From the NCBI RefSeq assembly GCF_000003815.2, contig NC_049992.1:2713440-2777439 (forward strand): 64,000 nucleotides of DNA, read 5' to 3'. The first letter of the stretch is position 1; every line of letters begins with the position of its first letter. The DNA comes from Branchiostoma floridae. Taxonomy: Eukaryota; Chordata; Leptocardii; Amphioxiformes; Branchiostomatidae. The position numbers and the translations under genes are program-made. The notes under the pieces were generated by a model. That model was given only the letters and a program-made list of their open reading frames with translations, was not told where the DNA came from and made no database searches. Of this stretch, positions 12,301-21,120 are shown in pieces.

Positions 12301-15296
12301 ACCTCATTTCTCCAAACCAGGCTGGCTTCAGAAAAAAAAAACTTTGGGACAAACGATAATCTCTTTGTCATCGGCATAGTAATATCTAAATACACTAACG
12401 CCAACAAACGCCTTTTTGCTTGCTTCGTAGACTTTCGGAAAGCTTTCGATTGTGTTTGGCGCGAAGGTTTGCGATACAAACTACTCAGCTCAGGGGTAGG
12501 CGGTAAATTCTACAGTTTAATCAAATCTATGTACTCCAACCCAAAAACCTGTGTCAAAACGTCAACGGGACTTACACCTTTATTCATAACCGATAAAGGT
12601 GTCCGACAAGGGTGCAATCTTAGCCCGACCCTTTTTAATATGTTCATTAATGACTTAGTTAATGACTTAGACGACACCGATTGCGCTCCACCATCCCTGC
12701 ACAATTTACTAGTTTCCTGTCTGCTGTATGCAGATGACGTTGTAATGCTCTCAGAATCTGAGACAGGATTTCAACGCGCACTTGACAAGCTTGATACCTT
12801 TTGTACGAAATGGAATTTACAAGTGAATCTAAAGAAAACTAAAGTAATGGTTTTCAACAAAACAGCAAGAACAGCGAAGAACATCAAATTTTCCCTTGGC
12901 GTAGAGAATATCCAAATCACTAACTCATACACCTACCTAGGCTTGACTTTGTCCACGTCAGGAAGTTACTCATTAGCCAAAAAGCAATTGTCTTTAAAGG
13001 CACGCAAAGCCGTCTTTAGCCTCAAACCCCTCGTTCGCACCTTGCTGTCCCAAAGGCCCTACTTAAGCTCTATGATACATGTATCAAGTCTATACTGTTA
13101 TATGCATGTGAGATCTGGGGCAAAGATTTCTCAAATGACAAATGTCCTGTTGAAACAACTCAGAACCGTTTTTGTAAAAACATCCTTGGTGTGCACAGGA
13201 ATCCATGTAATCAAGCTTGCAGAGCAGAGCTTGGAATGTTCCCAACAGATATAAATATATCCGTACGTGTAATAAAGTACTGGCTAAGACTAAAACAACT
13301 GGACAGTTCCACACATCCTTACAGGTGGATGCACTACTCTGTCAAGAATACAATATGGGAAATAGTTACAAGAAAAACTGGCTGCACCATGTTAAAGAAA
13401 TAGTAGATAATATAGGCTATTCTTTCTTATGGAACACCAACTACCCTACATTAGACAATAAGAATGTATGTACATTGTTAAAGAGAAGACTTACTGATAT
13501 GTACGTTCAAACGTTTTTTCATCAACTGTCATTAGATAATGGTAAGCTAAGATTTTACAAAAGTGTCAAATCCGAATATGCGATGGAAAATTATCTATAT
13601 CATAATGAGTTTAATGAAAGATCCGCCATATGTAAGATAAGAACAAGCGCACATCCGTTAGAAATAGAAAGGGGCCGCTATAAACAGCTCCCTGTCCACG
13701 AGAGATTGTGCACATATTGCCCAATGAACGCAGTGGAAAATGAAACACATTTTATAAGCCAGTGTACCCACTATGAAACCGAAAGAAACACATTATTTCA
13801 AACAGCTGCCACAATTTCACCAAGCTTTAATCACCTAAAAGACCATCAAAAGACCATATTTCTACTAAAAGCACAAAACCCCACCATCATACAGAACGTG
13901 GGACAGTTCATTAACCACTGCCTTCAAAGAAGAAGTCAAACCCGACAATAGTATTCATAGTGTCATGTAGTTGATTAGACAATAGTTTTATGTATCATAC
14001 TATCTACTTCTCTTAGACCTTGTGCAATTAGCCTTCGGGCATGATTTTGCAAATAAACATCATTAAAAAAAACATTAAACGTACCGGCCGAAATAAGAAC
14101 GACCGGGTGGATTTTGTGGCCGAAAAAAATAAACATCCCGTTACGTTTATTTCAGGGACCTAAGAGTATAACATTTTTATTGGGACCAATTTTTTTCCAA
14201 ATCGGAAAAAAATGGGTCGGAAAATCTGAGAACCAAGAAATTAAATTGGTGTGGCCTTAGCAAGAAAATTAAGAGAAGGAAGTTGTTTTGCATTGGGCTC
14301 TGGTGTACGTTCCCTATTTCTTTGGCCTTCAAATACAATGGAAGGTTTTTTTATGGACTGCGTAGCCGGCAAACAACCTATAGTCAGAAAATATTTTTCA
14401 TATATTGTTTTGGTGTTCTCGTTGTAATATCAAGTAAGTTTGCCATGCACAAATGACAAAGTTTAATCGTGCTGTTACAGACGAATGTTCCTAGGTCGGT
14501 TATTTCGGCAATGTTTGATGTTGTACTGCATATTGAATTTGTGAAGTGCAAAAAATGCACGAGTTATTTGGGCAGAGAAGAATTTTATTGTTTTCAGTCT
14601 GCTCTTTTGGCATAGTTCTCATTAAACCCTTTTTGCCGTGCCTGAACCAGGCGGCGCTGCGCTCTCCCCCCATACAAGTGTCATGTGTTGTTATTGTGTG
14701 CGCATCTTGGGAGGGGGCCTTGTGTGATGCAGAAACACCCTTATCTAGGTATCATACTTTCACACAACCTGAATTGGAATGCACACATAGATTACATAGC
14801 AGCAAAAGCAAACAGTACTCTGCGATTCTTGAGAAGGAATCTAAGAGGAGCATGCAGAACAACCAGAGCTCAAGCCTATTTGTTAGACCAAAACTAGAGT
14901 ATGCGTCCTCTGTGTGGGAGTAATCTTGGCCTCCCTGCCGAAACCCTGCTGCATGGCCGCGCTCTTTCTGTGCTTACTATTGTGGCTGTTGTACACAGTG
15001 CACAGCTTAGTTCACTTTATTTTTCACTTTTATTGTTCCGCGCACCATCACCTGCCACACCACCTGCACCTTGTTTCCCAGAACGTGATGTGCCGCGAGG
15101 CACTTTGTCCTGTATGACGAAGAAGAAGAAAAAGACACCACAGCCACCGCCCATTGTCGTCAAATCAAGCATACTTCTTACTCCAGAAAGACAAAGACAT
15201 GTTTGATAAAGTCCCCTTACCGTGCTCTTGAGCGCTGGCTGTCAGGTGGAGTAGCATCCATGTTGTCACAAGAATGAGTTGCAGACACCAGAGCAT
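155..15296 (-). CDS. CUB-CUB-sushi protein gene, 5' part (six exons, partial)
   Basis: Minus-strand gene assembled from exons 15296-15221, 7138-6908, 4073-3969, 3592-3371, 2903-2799 and 352-155. Every junction has AG/GT borders and every intron is phase 1; the internal exons (231, 105, 222, 105, 198 nt) are multiples of three, so the frame is continuous for about 312 residues. Order: signal peptide (about residues 1-22), CUB 1, CUB 2, sushi/CCP. CUB and sushi modules are extracellular protein-binding folds found in complement proteases, receptors and synaptic scaffolds; which partner binds here cannot be told. The gene runs off the left edge, so the C-terminus (secreted, or anchored) is unknown. 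Linking the 15.2-kb exon to the 7.1-kb exon across an 8-kb intron is inferred from matching phase, strand and the expected need for a signal peptide. A duplicate first exon at 21.0 kb could be an alternative start. Confidence 0.72.
490..600. repeat. Dispersed repeat fragment (pair with 21934-22020)
   Basis: Shares CCGACATTTGCT, GCAAATACAGCATATT and the following CATCCCCA/CATTCCCA and GCAAAAATG words with 21934-22020 in the same orientation. Element type unknown. Confidence 0.6.
2157..2632. repeat. Degenerate tandem repeat, unit about 125 bp
   Basis: About 3.5-4 units, each with CCGATGTTCGGATTTGTTAC, a TTGTCGGAT word and a CAAAAATACxGA segment. Related words (CGGATACGAxTTCC, GAATACGACGTATCC) extend back to about 1920. 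Because CGGAT/ATCCG words occur on both strands, several ORFs on both strands are simply repeat translations. Confidence 0.8.
2799..2903 (-). CDS. CUB domain 2, second exon
   Basis: 105 nt, exactly the length of its CUB 1 counterpart, phase 1 in and out, donor GTAAGA, acceptor after a TTAACAG. It encodes a CUB C-terminal half with N-I-V-H-L-V-L-S-T-F and the D-G-F-K-I-H-F-E end. Confidence 0.8.
3371..3592 (-). CDS. CUB domain 2, first exon
   Basis: 222 nt, phase 1 in and out, donor GTAGGT. Same exon design and intron position as CUB 1, so the two arose by internal duplication. It keeps Y-S-P-R-Y, W-T-I-E-V and W-L-D-V-Y. Both cysteines of the first pair are missing: the start reads G-Y-I-A-A, and R-V-W stands where CUB 1 has H-C-T-W. 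The second pair is missing as well, so this CUB carries no disulfide. Confidence 0.8.
3969..4073 (-). CDS. CUB domain 1, second exon
   Basis: 105 nt, phase 1 in and out. It encodes the second half of the CUB sandwich, with the typical N-V-A-H-L-V-L-R-T-D strand and the E-G-F-D-I end. The donor is GTAATA. The acceptor lies only 61 bp from the TTAA end of a transposon-like element (4138-6049), so that insertion sits just behind the branch-point zone of this exon. Confidence 0.8.
4138..6049. mobile_element. TTAA-flanked element with 14-bp terminal inverted repeats (piggyBac-like)
   Basis: Left end TTAA + CCCTATCCAGACTG (4134-4151), right end the exact reverse complement + TTAA (6036-6053). TTAA target duplication and termini starting CCC are the piggyBac hallmarks. 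The 1.9-kb interior has no transposase ORF; it includes a LINE 3' remnant (about 4745-5760, minus) and TGACGTCAT words at 4710-4730 and 5748-5770. Non-autonomous. It sits in intron 1 part 2 of the CUB gene, 61 bp upstream of the CUB 1b acceptor. Confidence 0.7.
4745..5760 (-). pseudogene. LINE C-terminal remnant inside the TTAA element
   Basis: On the minus strand, near 4985-4905, a zinc-finger-like string C-Y-F-C-G-E-D-E-E-T followed by K-H-L-V-W is readable, preceded by F-Q-F-K-L-I-H; these are typical for the post-RT region of LINE proteins. The upstream part (5650-5420) keeps an open frame of 74 codons. Several stops and frameshifts interrupt it. Clade not determined. Confidence 0.55.
6908..7138 (-). 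CDS. CUB domain 1, first exon
   Basis: 231 nt, phase 1 in and out, acceptor AG at 7139-7140 and donor GTAGGC. It encodes a CUB start with the first cysteine pair (a G-G-C-G-A start and the HCTW motif), the SPNYP strand and W-L-D-V-Y. The usual second cysteine pair of CUB domains is absent: the exon ends in G-S-Y-T-G where many CUBs have a cysteine before G. It joins the exon at 4073-3969 to complete the domain. Confidence 0.82.
7373..7490 (+). repeat. Dispersed repeat, inverted copy at 62329-62437
   Basis: The reverse complement of 62329-62437 matches this stretch closely, sharing CATTGAGGTCATGAGGGAAG, GGGTCAGA and AAGTATATAACAGAGATACA. No TIR or coding content is visible in the shared 110 bp. 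Confidence 0.75.
7905..8255 (+). pseudogene. LINE PHD-finger remnant
   Basis: Conceptual translation gives a decayed PHD-type zinc finger: K-Y-P-Y-G-G-Y-G-R-A-V (cysteines mutated to tyrosine), H-R-A-M-Q-C-D-N, then in another frame C-T-W-V-C-N-Q-C-G-M-P-S-F and S-S-L-F-D. This arrangement is known from the ORF upstream of the endonuclease in several animal LINEs. A stop and a frameshift split it. An 8.26-8.6 kb follow-on is non-coding. Confidence 0.6.
8891..9580. repeat. Tandem triplication
   Basis: Three direct copies starting GATGCCTGTTC or GCCTGTTCC at 8891, 9170 and 9389. Copies 2 and 3 are about 195-220 bp; copy 1 is followed by about 60 bp of extra sequence. Each copy keeps an open frame of about 62-86 codons on the minus strand containing Y-L-L-C-W-W-C and S-V-V-I-I-D-V-I-I-S. 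Confidence 0.85.
10101..10167. repeat. Imperfect palindrome
   Basis: The arm CCTGGGTTTATTTTGCCA (10102-10119) is perfectly inverted at 10149-10166. The intervening bases are themselves partly complementary, so nearly the whole 67 bp could fold into a hairpin. Confidence 0.8.
10300..10460. repeat. Dispersed repeat, direct copy at 19483-19641
   Basis: Shares GACGAACACCAGCAGTAAAG, GTCATACTCATAGCTGTTGT and ATTACTAACAGAAAA with 19483-19641 over about 160 bp. It may be the left end of the same duplication that copied the first exon, with the LINE at 11.6-14.1 kb inserted later. Confidence 0.8.
10464..11600. other. Intron sequence, no gene seen
   Basis: AT-rich, no ORF with family features, no clear repeat found by eye. 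A 60-codon ORF at 11240 has nothing to support it. Confidence 0.5.
11840..13951 (+). pseudogene. LINE reverse transcriptase ORF, disrupted
   Basis: Segments in different frames form one protein: a pre-RT segment ending I-K-A-I-R-Q-L-K-N-N-K-A at the N gap, then RT motifs I-I-P-I-H-K-G-G, Y-R-G-I-S, F-V-D-F-R-K-A-F-D, G-V-R-Q-G-C-N-L-S-P, catalytic L-L-Y-A-D-D, Y-L-G-L-T-L. A C-terminal zinc-finger-like module follows (R-L-C-T-Y-C, E-T-H-F, C-T-H-Y), ending at 13951. Frameshifts lie at an A-run near 12340, near 13060 and near 13340. The N gap removes the start of the RT core. Non-functional. Confidence 0.85.
11963..12062. other. Assembly gap (100 N)
   Basis: Exactly 100 Ns inside the LINE reverse transcriptase. 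By comparison with the family only about 10-20 codons (around the G-x-D-G-I motif) should be missing, so the gap is a placeholder of unknown true size. Confidence 0.99.
14735..14925 (+). pseudogene. LINE reverse-transcriptase fragment (duplicon A)
   Basis: Encodes Y-L-G-I-I-L-S-H-N-L-N-W, H-I-D-Y, F-L-R-R-N-L-R and, after a frameshift, R-P-K-L-E-Y-A-S-S-V-W. This is the thumb-side segment of CR1/Rex-type LINE RTs. Both copies carry the same frameshift, so it was already dead before the segmental duplication. Confidence 0.75.
15221..15296 (-). CDS. First coding exon (copy A): signal peptide
   Basis: 76 nt: 25 codons plus one base, ending at a GTAAGG donor (phase 1). The peptide starts MLWC, has a hydrophobic core with LILVTTW and MLLHL, and a likely signal-peptidase site after an A-S-A triplet. 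The start is in good context (GCCATG). An in-frame ATG 29 codons upstream (about 15381) exists but would put basic residues in front of the signal core, so the MLWC start is preferred. The donor phase fits the CUB 1 acceptor at 7138. Confidence 0.7.
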
Positions 15297-15473
15297 GGCT
15301 GGCTCCGTTTTAAGCGGTTTTCGTCTCTTTTGTAGCGCTCCGATGTAGAAATACGCTAGTGTCCTTCCACAAGCTAACTGCAAACTTGGCTATCTTTCAT
15401 GCGTCACTGGACTGAATAATTTAGTATTTGTGTCACATTCCAAACAGCACGAGACTCCTCGTCTATTAAGTAT
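15297..15473 (-). promoter_or_regulatory. 5' flank of exon 1A, cut by RTE insertion
   Basis: About 175 bp directly upstream of the copy A ATG, nearly identical to the flank of copy B. The homology stops at 15473 where the RTE begins and resumes at 18796. The distal half (about 15400-15473) is also present in a third copy at 23.77 kb and holds a CACATTCC element (a TEAD/M-CAT-like word by consensus). A promoter role is inferred from position and conservation only. Confidence 0.45.
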
Positions 15474-18400
15474 GACTTACTTGACTTAATCCTCTTTGCC
15501 CCTTCTGGAGCACAGGGCCTCGGAGAGATGCCTCCACCTTCCTCGGTCTTTGGCGGTTGTCTTAGCCTCCTGCCACGAGGTTTTTGTATGTTGTAGGTCC
15601 TTCATGACTCATCGCCTCCAGGACAGCCTAGGTCTTTCTCTTCGTCTTTTGCCTTGGGGGTTCTATTCTAGGACTGCCCTCGTAATGGATGGTGGGGGTT
15701 TCTCAGTGTGTGTCCGATCCACCTCCATTTCCTGCGCCTTATGGTGACCTCCACAGGTTCCTGGCCAGTTCTCTCCAGGAGGTCATGGTTGCTGATCTTA
15801 TTTGGCCACCAGATGCCAAGGATGTAGCGGAGTCTTACATTGATGAAAGTTTGGAGTTTCTTCATGTTGGCTTGTGTTAGGCCCCAGGTTTCACAGCTAT
15901 ATAGTAGGATGGACTTGACATTAGATTCGAAGATCCGTAGCTTTGTTCTGAGGGAGATGTTGCTGGCCCTCCAAACTGGTCTTAGTTGGACAAATGCAGC
16001 CTTTCCCTTCCCTATGCGGGCTTCCACGTCCTTGGTCGCACCTCCATCACTGCTGATGACACTCCCAAGGTATGTGAATTCCTTCACTGTCTCCAGCTCT
16101 ATTCCTCTGCAGCACACAGGTTTGGCGTTCCCCACTGTCTTCACCCTCATCTCTTTGGTCTTTGATGGGTTTATACGTAGTCCCACTTGGCCTGAGTTGC
16201 GTTCTAACCTCTGGGTCTTCTCTCTCATCTGGCTGATGGTATGGCACAGAAGAGCAAGGTCGTCCGCGAAGTCTAAGTCATCTAATATGTCCGTCAATGT
16301 CCACTGAATTCCTGTCCTTCCGTCTTTGGTAGTTTCCCTCATCACCCAATCCAGTGCAGTTATGAACAGCAGCGGGCTCAAGAGGCACCCCTGTCGCACT
16401 CCAGTGGTCATGTTGAAGGGCTCTGTCAGATCTCCTTCGTGGGATACTTGTGCTTGGAAGTTGTTGTAGAGGACTTTGATCATGCTGATGATCTTTGAGG
16501 GGATTCCATAGTGGGCAAGGATGTTCCATAGTGATGTCCTGTCGAGTGAATCAAACGCTTTTTCATAGTCCACAAAAACAGCATACAGTTGTGAATTGAA
16601 TTCTGTTGATTGCTCCACTATGACTCTTAGGGTTGCGATCTGGTCGCTACAAGATCTATTTGCTCGGAGCCTGCTTGATTATCTCTTAGTTTGGTCTCAA
16701 TTGCGTTTGCTGTTCTATTGAGAATGATCCTGCAGAGAAGCTTGCTGGCAACTGAAAGAAGCATAATATCACGCCAATTCTCGCATTTAGTCAGATCTCC
16801 TTTCTTGGGAAGCTTCACAATGGTACCTTTCCTCCAGTCTGACGGGATCTTTTCTTCTAACCAAATCCTAGAAAGGAGGGGGCATAGGACTTCAACAGAG
16901 AGGTTTCCTGCTTCTTTCCAAGCCTCTGGGGGTATCCCATCAGCTCCTGCAGCTTTCCCATTCTTGAGAGATGAAATGGCCTTGCGAATCTCTGTCTTAG
17001 TGGGAGGTCCGGTATGAATGCGTAGCACTTCTGTTGGAGATCCACTTCTGGTGGGTTAGGTGGAGGTGTGCGGTTGAGAATTTCTTTAAAGTGTTCTCTC
17101 CAGCGGTCCATTTGTTGTTCCTTCGTTGCGAGCAGTTGGCCGTCTTTGTCTTGTACCGGCTTGTTTATTTGTCTTCTTTTTCCACTCAGGGTTTTGGTGA
17201 TTCTGTACAAGGTTCTCATGTCTTGCTTTGAAGCAGCCTTTTCTGCCTCGGCAGCCTTGTCTGAGATCCACTTCCTTTTGTCTCTCCTGCAGCTTTTCTT
17301 TACTTTCTTGTCTGCTGAGTTGTACTGTTTCATGGCATTAGCCTTCTGGTTCCTGGTTCTACAGTTATCTATGTTTGCTTTCAGTTTGCGTCTTTCCTCC
17401 ACTTTCTCCCATGTATCATCGCTCATCCACTCCCTCCTCTGTCTCTTAACATTTCCCAGAACCTCTTCACATGTGCTTGTGTACGCTACTTTGATGATTG
17501 ACCATTCCGTTTTAATTTTATCCTCTCCTTCATTGTCGTCTTCCTCATCTGAGTTGTACCGTAGAGCATCAAAGCGGTTTGCCAGGGTTAGTATAAACTC
17601 TTGCTTGGTTTCCGGGTTCTTCAACCTCTCCACGTTGTACTTGGTTGACTTCTGTAGTTTCTTCCTGCAGGCGGCAAGCCGTATCCTACAGGAAGCCAGG
17701 AGAAGATGGTGGTCCGAACCAACATCAGCACTTCTCTTAATTCTACAGTCTTGTAGAGTTCCACGCCACCTTCTAGAAATAGCAATGTGGTCTATCTGGT
17801 TCTCCCAAGATCCATCAGGTGATTTCCAGGTCACTTTGTGGCTCTCCTTGTGTGGGAACAAGGTGCCTCCTATAACCATGTCGTTCACTGAGCAGAAGTC
17901 GACGAAGAGCTCTCCGTTGTGGTTCATGGTCCCAACTCCATGCTTCCCCATCACTCCCTCATTGCCGCTGTTTGCTGATCCCACTTTGGCATTCATGTCC
18001 CCCATGAGGATGGTGATGTCCCTTTTCTTGCGCTTGGCCATAGTGGCTTGCAGCTGTTCGTAGAACATTTCTTTGTCGGCTTCACTTGCATCATTAGTAG
18101 GAGCGTATGCCTGTATGATGGTTGTGTCTTGGCAGCGGGAGGTGAACCTTGCCGTAATGATCCTCTCTGAGATGGGTTCCCATTCCTTTAGACTCCGTGC
18201 ACTTGATTTGGACATGATAATTCCTACTCCTCTCACATGTGTTGGGTGGTCTTCTAGAAGGCCAGAGTATATGATTGTTTCCCCACTTTGCAGTGTAGAC
18301 TTACCGCTTCCCAGCCATCTTGTTTCGCTCAGCCCGACTATTTCTATTTTCAGTCTCTTCATCTCTGCGGCTACTTGGTAAATTCTTCCAGCTTGGTAGA

Positions 18401-18795
18401 GAGTTCTAACATTCCAGGTCGCAATGTTAGTACGGTATTTGGGGGACAAAAGCTTCGGTCGGTTAGACGTCATAGGCTGTCCTCCTCCAGAGGTGTCGTC
18501 AAAACTATCAACACGCCTCTTCCCGCCTTGAGTTGATCCTCTAGCAGGTCGAGACGTTCTCACTGAGGTTTTCGTAATCGCGTGCAGCATAGCTGCTATC
18601 CACCTATGGGTGATTGACCCAAGGGTTTCTCCGTGGTCCATCCTTTGGCGACTACCCAAGCTCCACCCCCTCATTCGAGGTTACAGAGTAGGAATGTGGC
18701 ACCTACCCCGGGACTGGGAGATTGGTACATTCGGGCTCTCACACCACGGCAAGGCGGATGGACCGGGAGCCGATGTTCGGGCATCCCCGTGAGAG
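15474..18795 (-). mobile_element. RTE-type non-LTR retrotransposon, near full length
   Basis: 3322 bp, flanked by a 14-bp target-site duplication CGTCTATTAAGTAT at 15460-15473 and 18796-18809. The single ORF runs endonuclease then reverse transcriptase, as in RTE LINEs. The 3' end carries a short AAGTCAAGTAAGTC tail rather than poly(A), also usual for RTE. The empty site is preserved in the paralogous block at 21284-21297, which fixes both ends. The insertion lies about 165 bp upstream of the signal-peptide ATG of the CUB-sushi gene, in the same orientation as that gene. Confidence 0.9.
15486..18674 (-). pseudogene. RTE endonuclease/reverse transcriptase ORF, disrupted
   Basis: The amino part (18674 to about 17040) is an apurinic-like endonuclease: W-N-V-R-T-L, S-E-T-R-W, Y-A-P-T-N, G-D-M-N-A, I-D-H-I and S-D-H-H motifs. 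The reverse transcriptase follows with [27 protein letters not shown] and the catalytic F-A-D-D. The C-terminus has R-W-I-G-H and a final A-L-C-S-R-R-G-K-E-D before TAA at 15486-15488. Breaks: frameshifts near 17035, 16650 and 15672, then an in-frame TAG and TGA within the last 60 codons. Relatives are often labelled craniofacial development protein 2-like in databases, which is an annotation artefact. Confidence 0.9.
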
Positions 18796-19289
18796 CGTCT
18801 ATTAAGTATACCGTGTTATATTTTCACTGATCAATGACAATATAATTTCAGTTGTGTCTAAGAACTTAGTTCTTGTTTTTCAATGATTCGCTGGCTCCGA
18901 TCATCAGTTGCAGGATATAAATGGTATACGGTGATTTTTGTTATCCATGAAACAATATGGGCATACATACAAATCTATTAGTCTGTGACCGTAGGGTAAC
19001 CTATTGCTAAAATATAACATGCATGCATCATCACCCAGGTCCGTACAGAGGACATACCAAACTACATACGAATGCGGCAAAGGGAACATAGAAATACGGA
19101 TGCGAATGCGCGTTGCATGGACAACTTACACCATGTGAGTGAGTAAGGAAACCGTACATAAGCAGCATTTGTAAGTTGGGCCTGCATACGTTAACGTGGC
19201 AATCGCACAGAGACCGTACGTTGTAAGCACGTCCAACTCACCTACCACTTGCGCCACGAACGATGAACGAAACCGCGCGCAGCCAGGCG

Positions 19290-19467
19290 TGGCGTGCAGA
19301 CCACGTACTTACACCTTGCGCAACCGTGCGAGTGACGTGCGTTGACGTACTCCCTCCCTGCTCTTGCCAGTCGTTCCCCACGTTTTCAGAAATACGTGGC
19401 GGACGTGGCCTCCCCAAAAAACGTTCGGACAAATTGCACGTACGGCGGGTTGTGCCCCTAGCTTAAC
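19290..19467 (-). mobile_element. Truncated short inverted-repeat element
   Basis: The reverse complement from 19467 matches the left part of the 40705-41031 element: GGGCACAACCCGCCGTACGT, GCAATTTG, GGCCACGTC and CTGAAAACGT. The opposite terminus was not found, so it is probably truncated or rearranged. Confidence 0.6.
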
Positions 19468-19482
19468 AGCAAAGCCGCGGTT

Positions 19483-19641
19483 TGTGTGGACCGAGACGAA
19501 CACCAGCAGTAAAGTTTTGCGTCATACTCATAGCTGTTGTGACGGGCCAAAGTTACATCAAAATTCCTGAATGTATACGTCCGTTTTGTCATTTTTTTTG
19601 TACTCCAAAAGCTTTGCATTTTGCGCAATTACTAACAGAAA
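19483..19641. repeat. Dispersed repeat, direct copy of 10300-10460
   Basis: See 10300-10460. Here it follows directly after the end of a short inverted-repeat element (19290-19467). Confidence 0.8.
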
Positions 19642-20564
19642 AGAAACAACAACAATGGATGTATAAAGTTAAATAACGCCAAGATAATTGTGCTGAGTTT
19701 CTTCCTGGTGGTATTACGCCATCACCTCCCGAGCACACACCCGTTCTTGGTGCATTTTCGCGGTGTTTTACAATTACGATGTATCGTTTCCAGCAAGACA
19801 AGCGCGATAAAACAAAGATACACAGCATAAGTGGCAAAGGTAAGCTGTAATATCGAAATGTAACTGGGGGGAAATATGCGTTGATCATTTGCCAAATTAG
19901 TACCGCTTGAGAAATTGCAGTAAACCTGGCGGTATTATGCTAATGGATGTTACAGCCTGCTGTCGTGTTTTCCTTTGCAATTGTGATTTAGCAAGAAACC
20001 CCAGAGAAGGAAGTTGTTTTGCATTGGGCTCTGGTGTACGTTCCCAATTTTATTTGGCCTTCAAATACAATTGATTGTTTTTTTTGGGGGGCCTGCGTAG
20101 CCGGCAAACAAATTAGTCAGAAAATATTATTCATCGTTTTAGATGATGTTTTGGTCTTCTCGTTATAATATCAAGTAAGCTCGCCATGCACAAATGACAA
20201 AGTTTAATCGTGCTGTTACAGACGAATGTTCCTTGGTCGGTCATTTCGGCAATGTTTGATATTGTACTGCATATTGAATTTGTGAAGTGCAAAAAATGCA
20301 CGAGTTATTTGGGCAGAGGAGAATTTTATTGTTTTCAGTCTGCTCTTTTGGCATAAATCTCATTAATCTCTTTCTACTATGCCTGAACCAGGCGGAACTC
20401 TCCCCCCACACAAGTGTCATGTGTTGTTATTGTGTGCGCATCTTGGGAGGGGGCCTTGTGTGATGCAGAAACACCCTTATCTATCATCGTATCGAAAATT
20501 TTGGAGGTATGTACTGTACCTTTACAAAAACAGTCATTGATTGATGAAAATTGTTGTAACCACC

Positions 20565-20755
20565 CTTATCTAGGTATCATACTTTCACACAACCTGAATT
20601 GGAATGCACACATAGATTACATAGCAGCAAAAGCAAACAGTACTCTGCGGTTCTTGAGAAGGAATCTAAGAGGAGCATGCAGAACAATCAGAGCTCAAGC
20701 CTATTTGTTAGACCAAAACTAGAGTATGCGTCCTCTGTGTGGGAGTAATATTGGC
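20565..20755 (+). pseudogene. LINE reverse-transcriptase fragment (duplicon B)
   Basis: Counterpart of 14735-14925 with the same motifs and same frameshift. Confidence 0.75.
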
Positions 20756-21044
20756 CTCCCTGCCGAAACCCTGCTGCATGGCCGCGCTCTTTTGCGCTTA
20801 CTAGTGTGGCTGTTGTACACAATTCACAGCTTAGTTCACTTTATTTTTCACTTTTATTGTTTCGCGTACCATCACATGCCACACTAGCTTCACCTTGTTT
20901 CCCAAGACGTGATGTGCCGCGAGGCACTTTGTCCTGTATGACGAAGAAGAAGAAAAAGACACCACAGCTGCCGCCCATTGTCGTCAAATCAAGCGTACTT
21001 CTTACTCCAGAAAGACAAAGACATGTTTGATAAAGTCCCCTTAC

Positions 21045-21120
21045 CGTGCTCTTGAGCGCTGGCTGTCAGGTGGAGAAGCATCCATGTTGTCACAAGAATG
21101 AGTTTCAGACACCAGAGCAT
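21045..21120 (-). CDS. Duplicate first coding exon (copy B): signal peptide
   Basis: Near-identical copy of the exon at 15221-15296, with the same ATG, length and GTAAGG phase-1 donor. Two substitutions in 76 nt: one changes Q to K at residue 6, the other is silent in a leucine codon. It lies about 5.8 kb upstream of copy A on the same strand, so it could act as an alternative first exon of the CUB-sushi gene. No CUB exon lies between the two copies, so it has no downstream exons of its own. Confidence 0.6.

Larger units (their letters stand above)
11601..14071 (+). mobile_element. Decayed non-LTR retrotransposon (CR1/L2-like), 3' part
   Basis: Pol region followed by a 3' UTR ending in GCAATTAGCCTTCGGGCATG, TTTGCAAATAAAC and a short CATTAAA/A-rich tail near 14071. 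The same 3' terminus recurs at 30.3 kb, 35.8 kb and 58.4 kb. The 5' limit is uncertain: coding similarity starts about 11700-11840 and the element is truncated. It lies in intron 1 of the CUB-sushi gene, on the opposite strand. Confidence 0.8.
14259..15473. repeat. Duplicon copy A (before the RTE)
   Basis: Matches 19990-21297 at high identity over more than 1.2 kb, including a LINE reverse-transcriptase fragment, a GAAGAAGAAGAAAAAGAC tract and the signal-peptide exon. It continues beyond the RTE at 18796-19010. Relative to copy B it lacks an 89-bp segment. Confidence 0.85.

Noticed and set aside
17068-18063. 331-aa plus-strand ORF
   Set aside because: Shadow of the RTE endonuclease/RT ORF on the opposite strand; no domain of its own.
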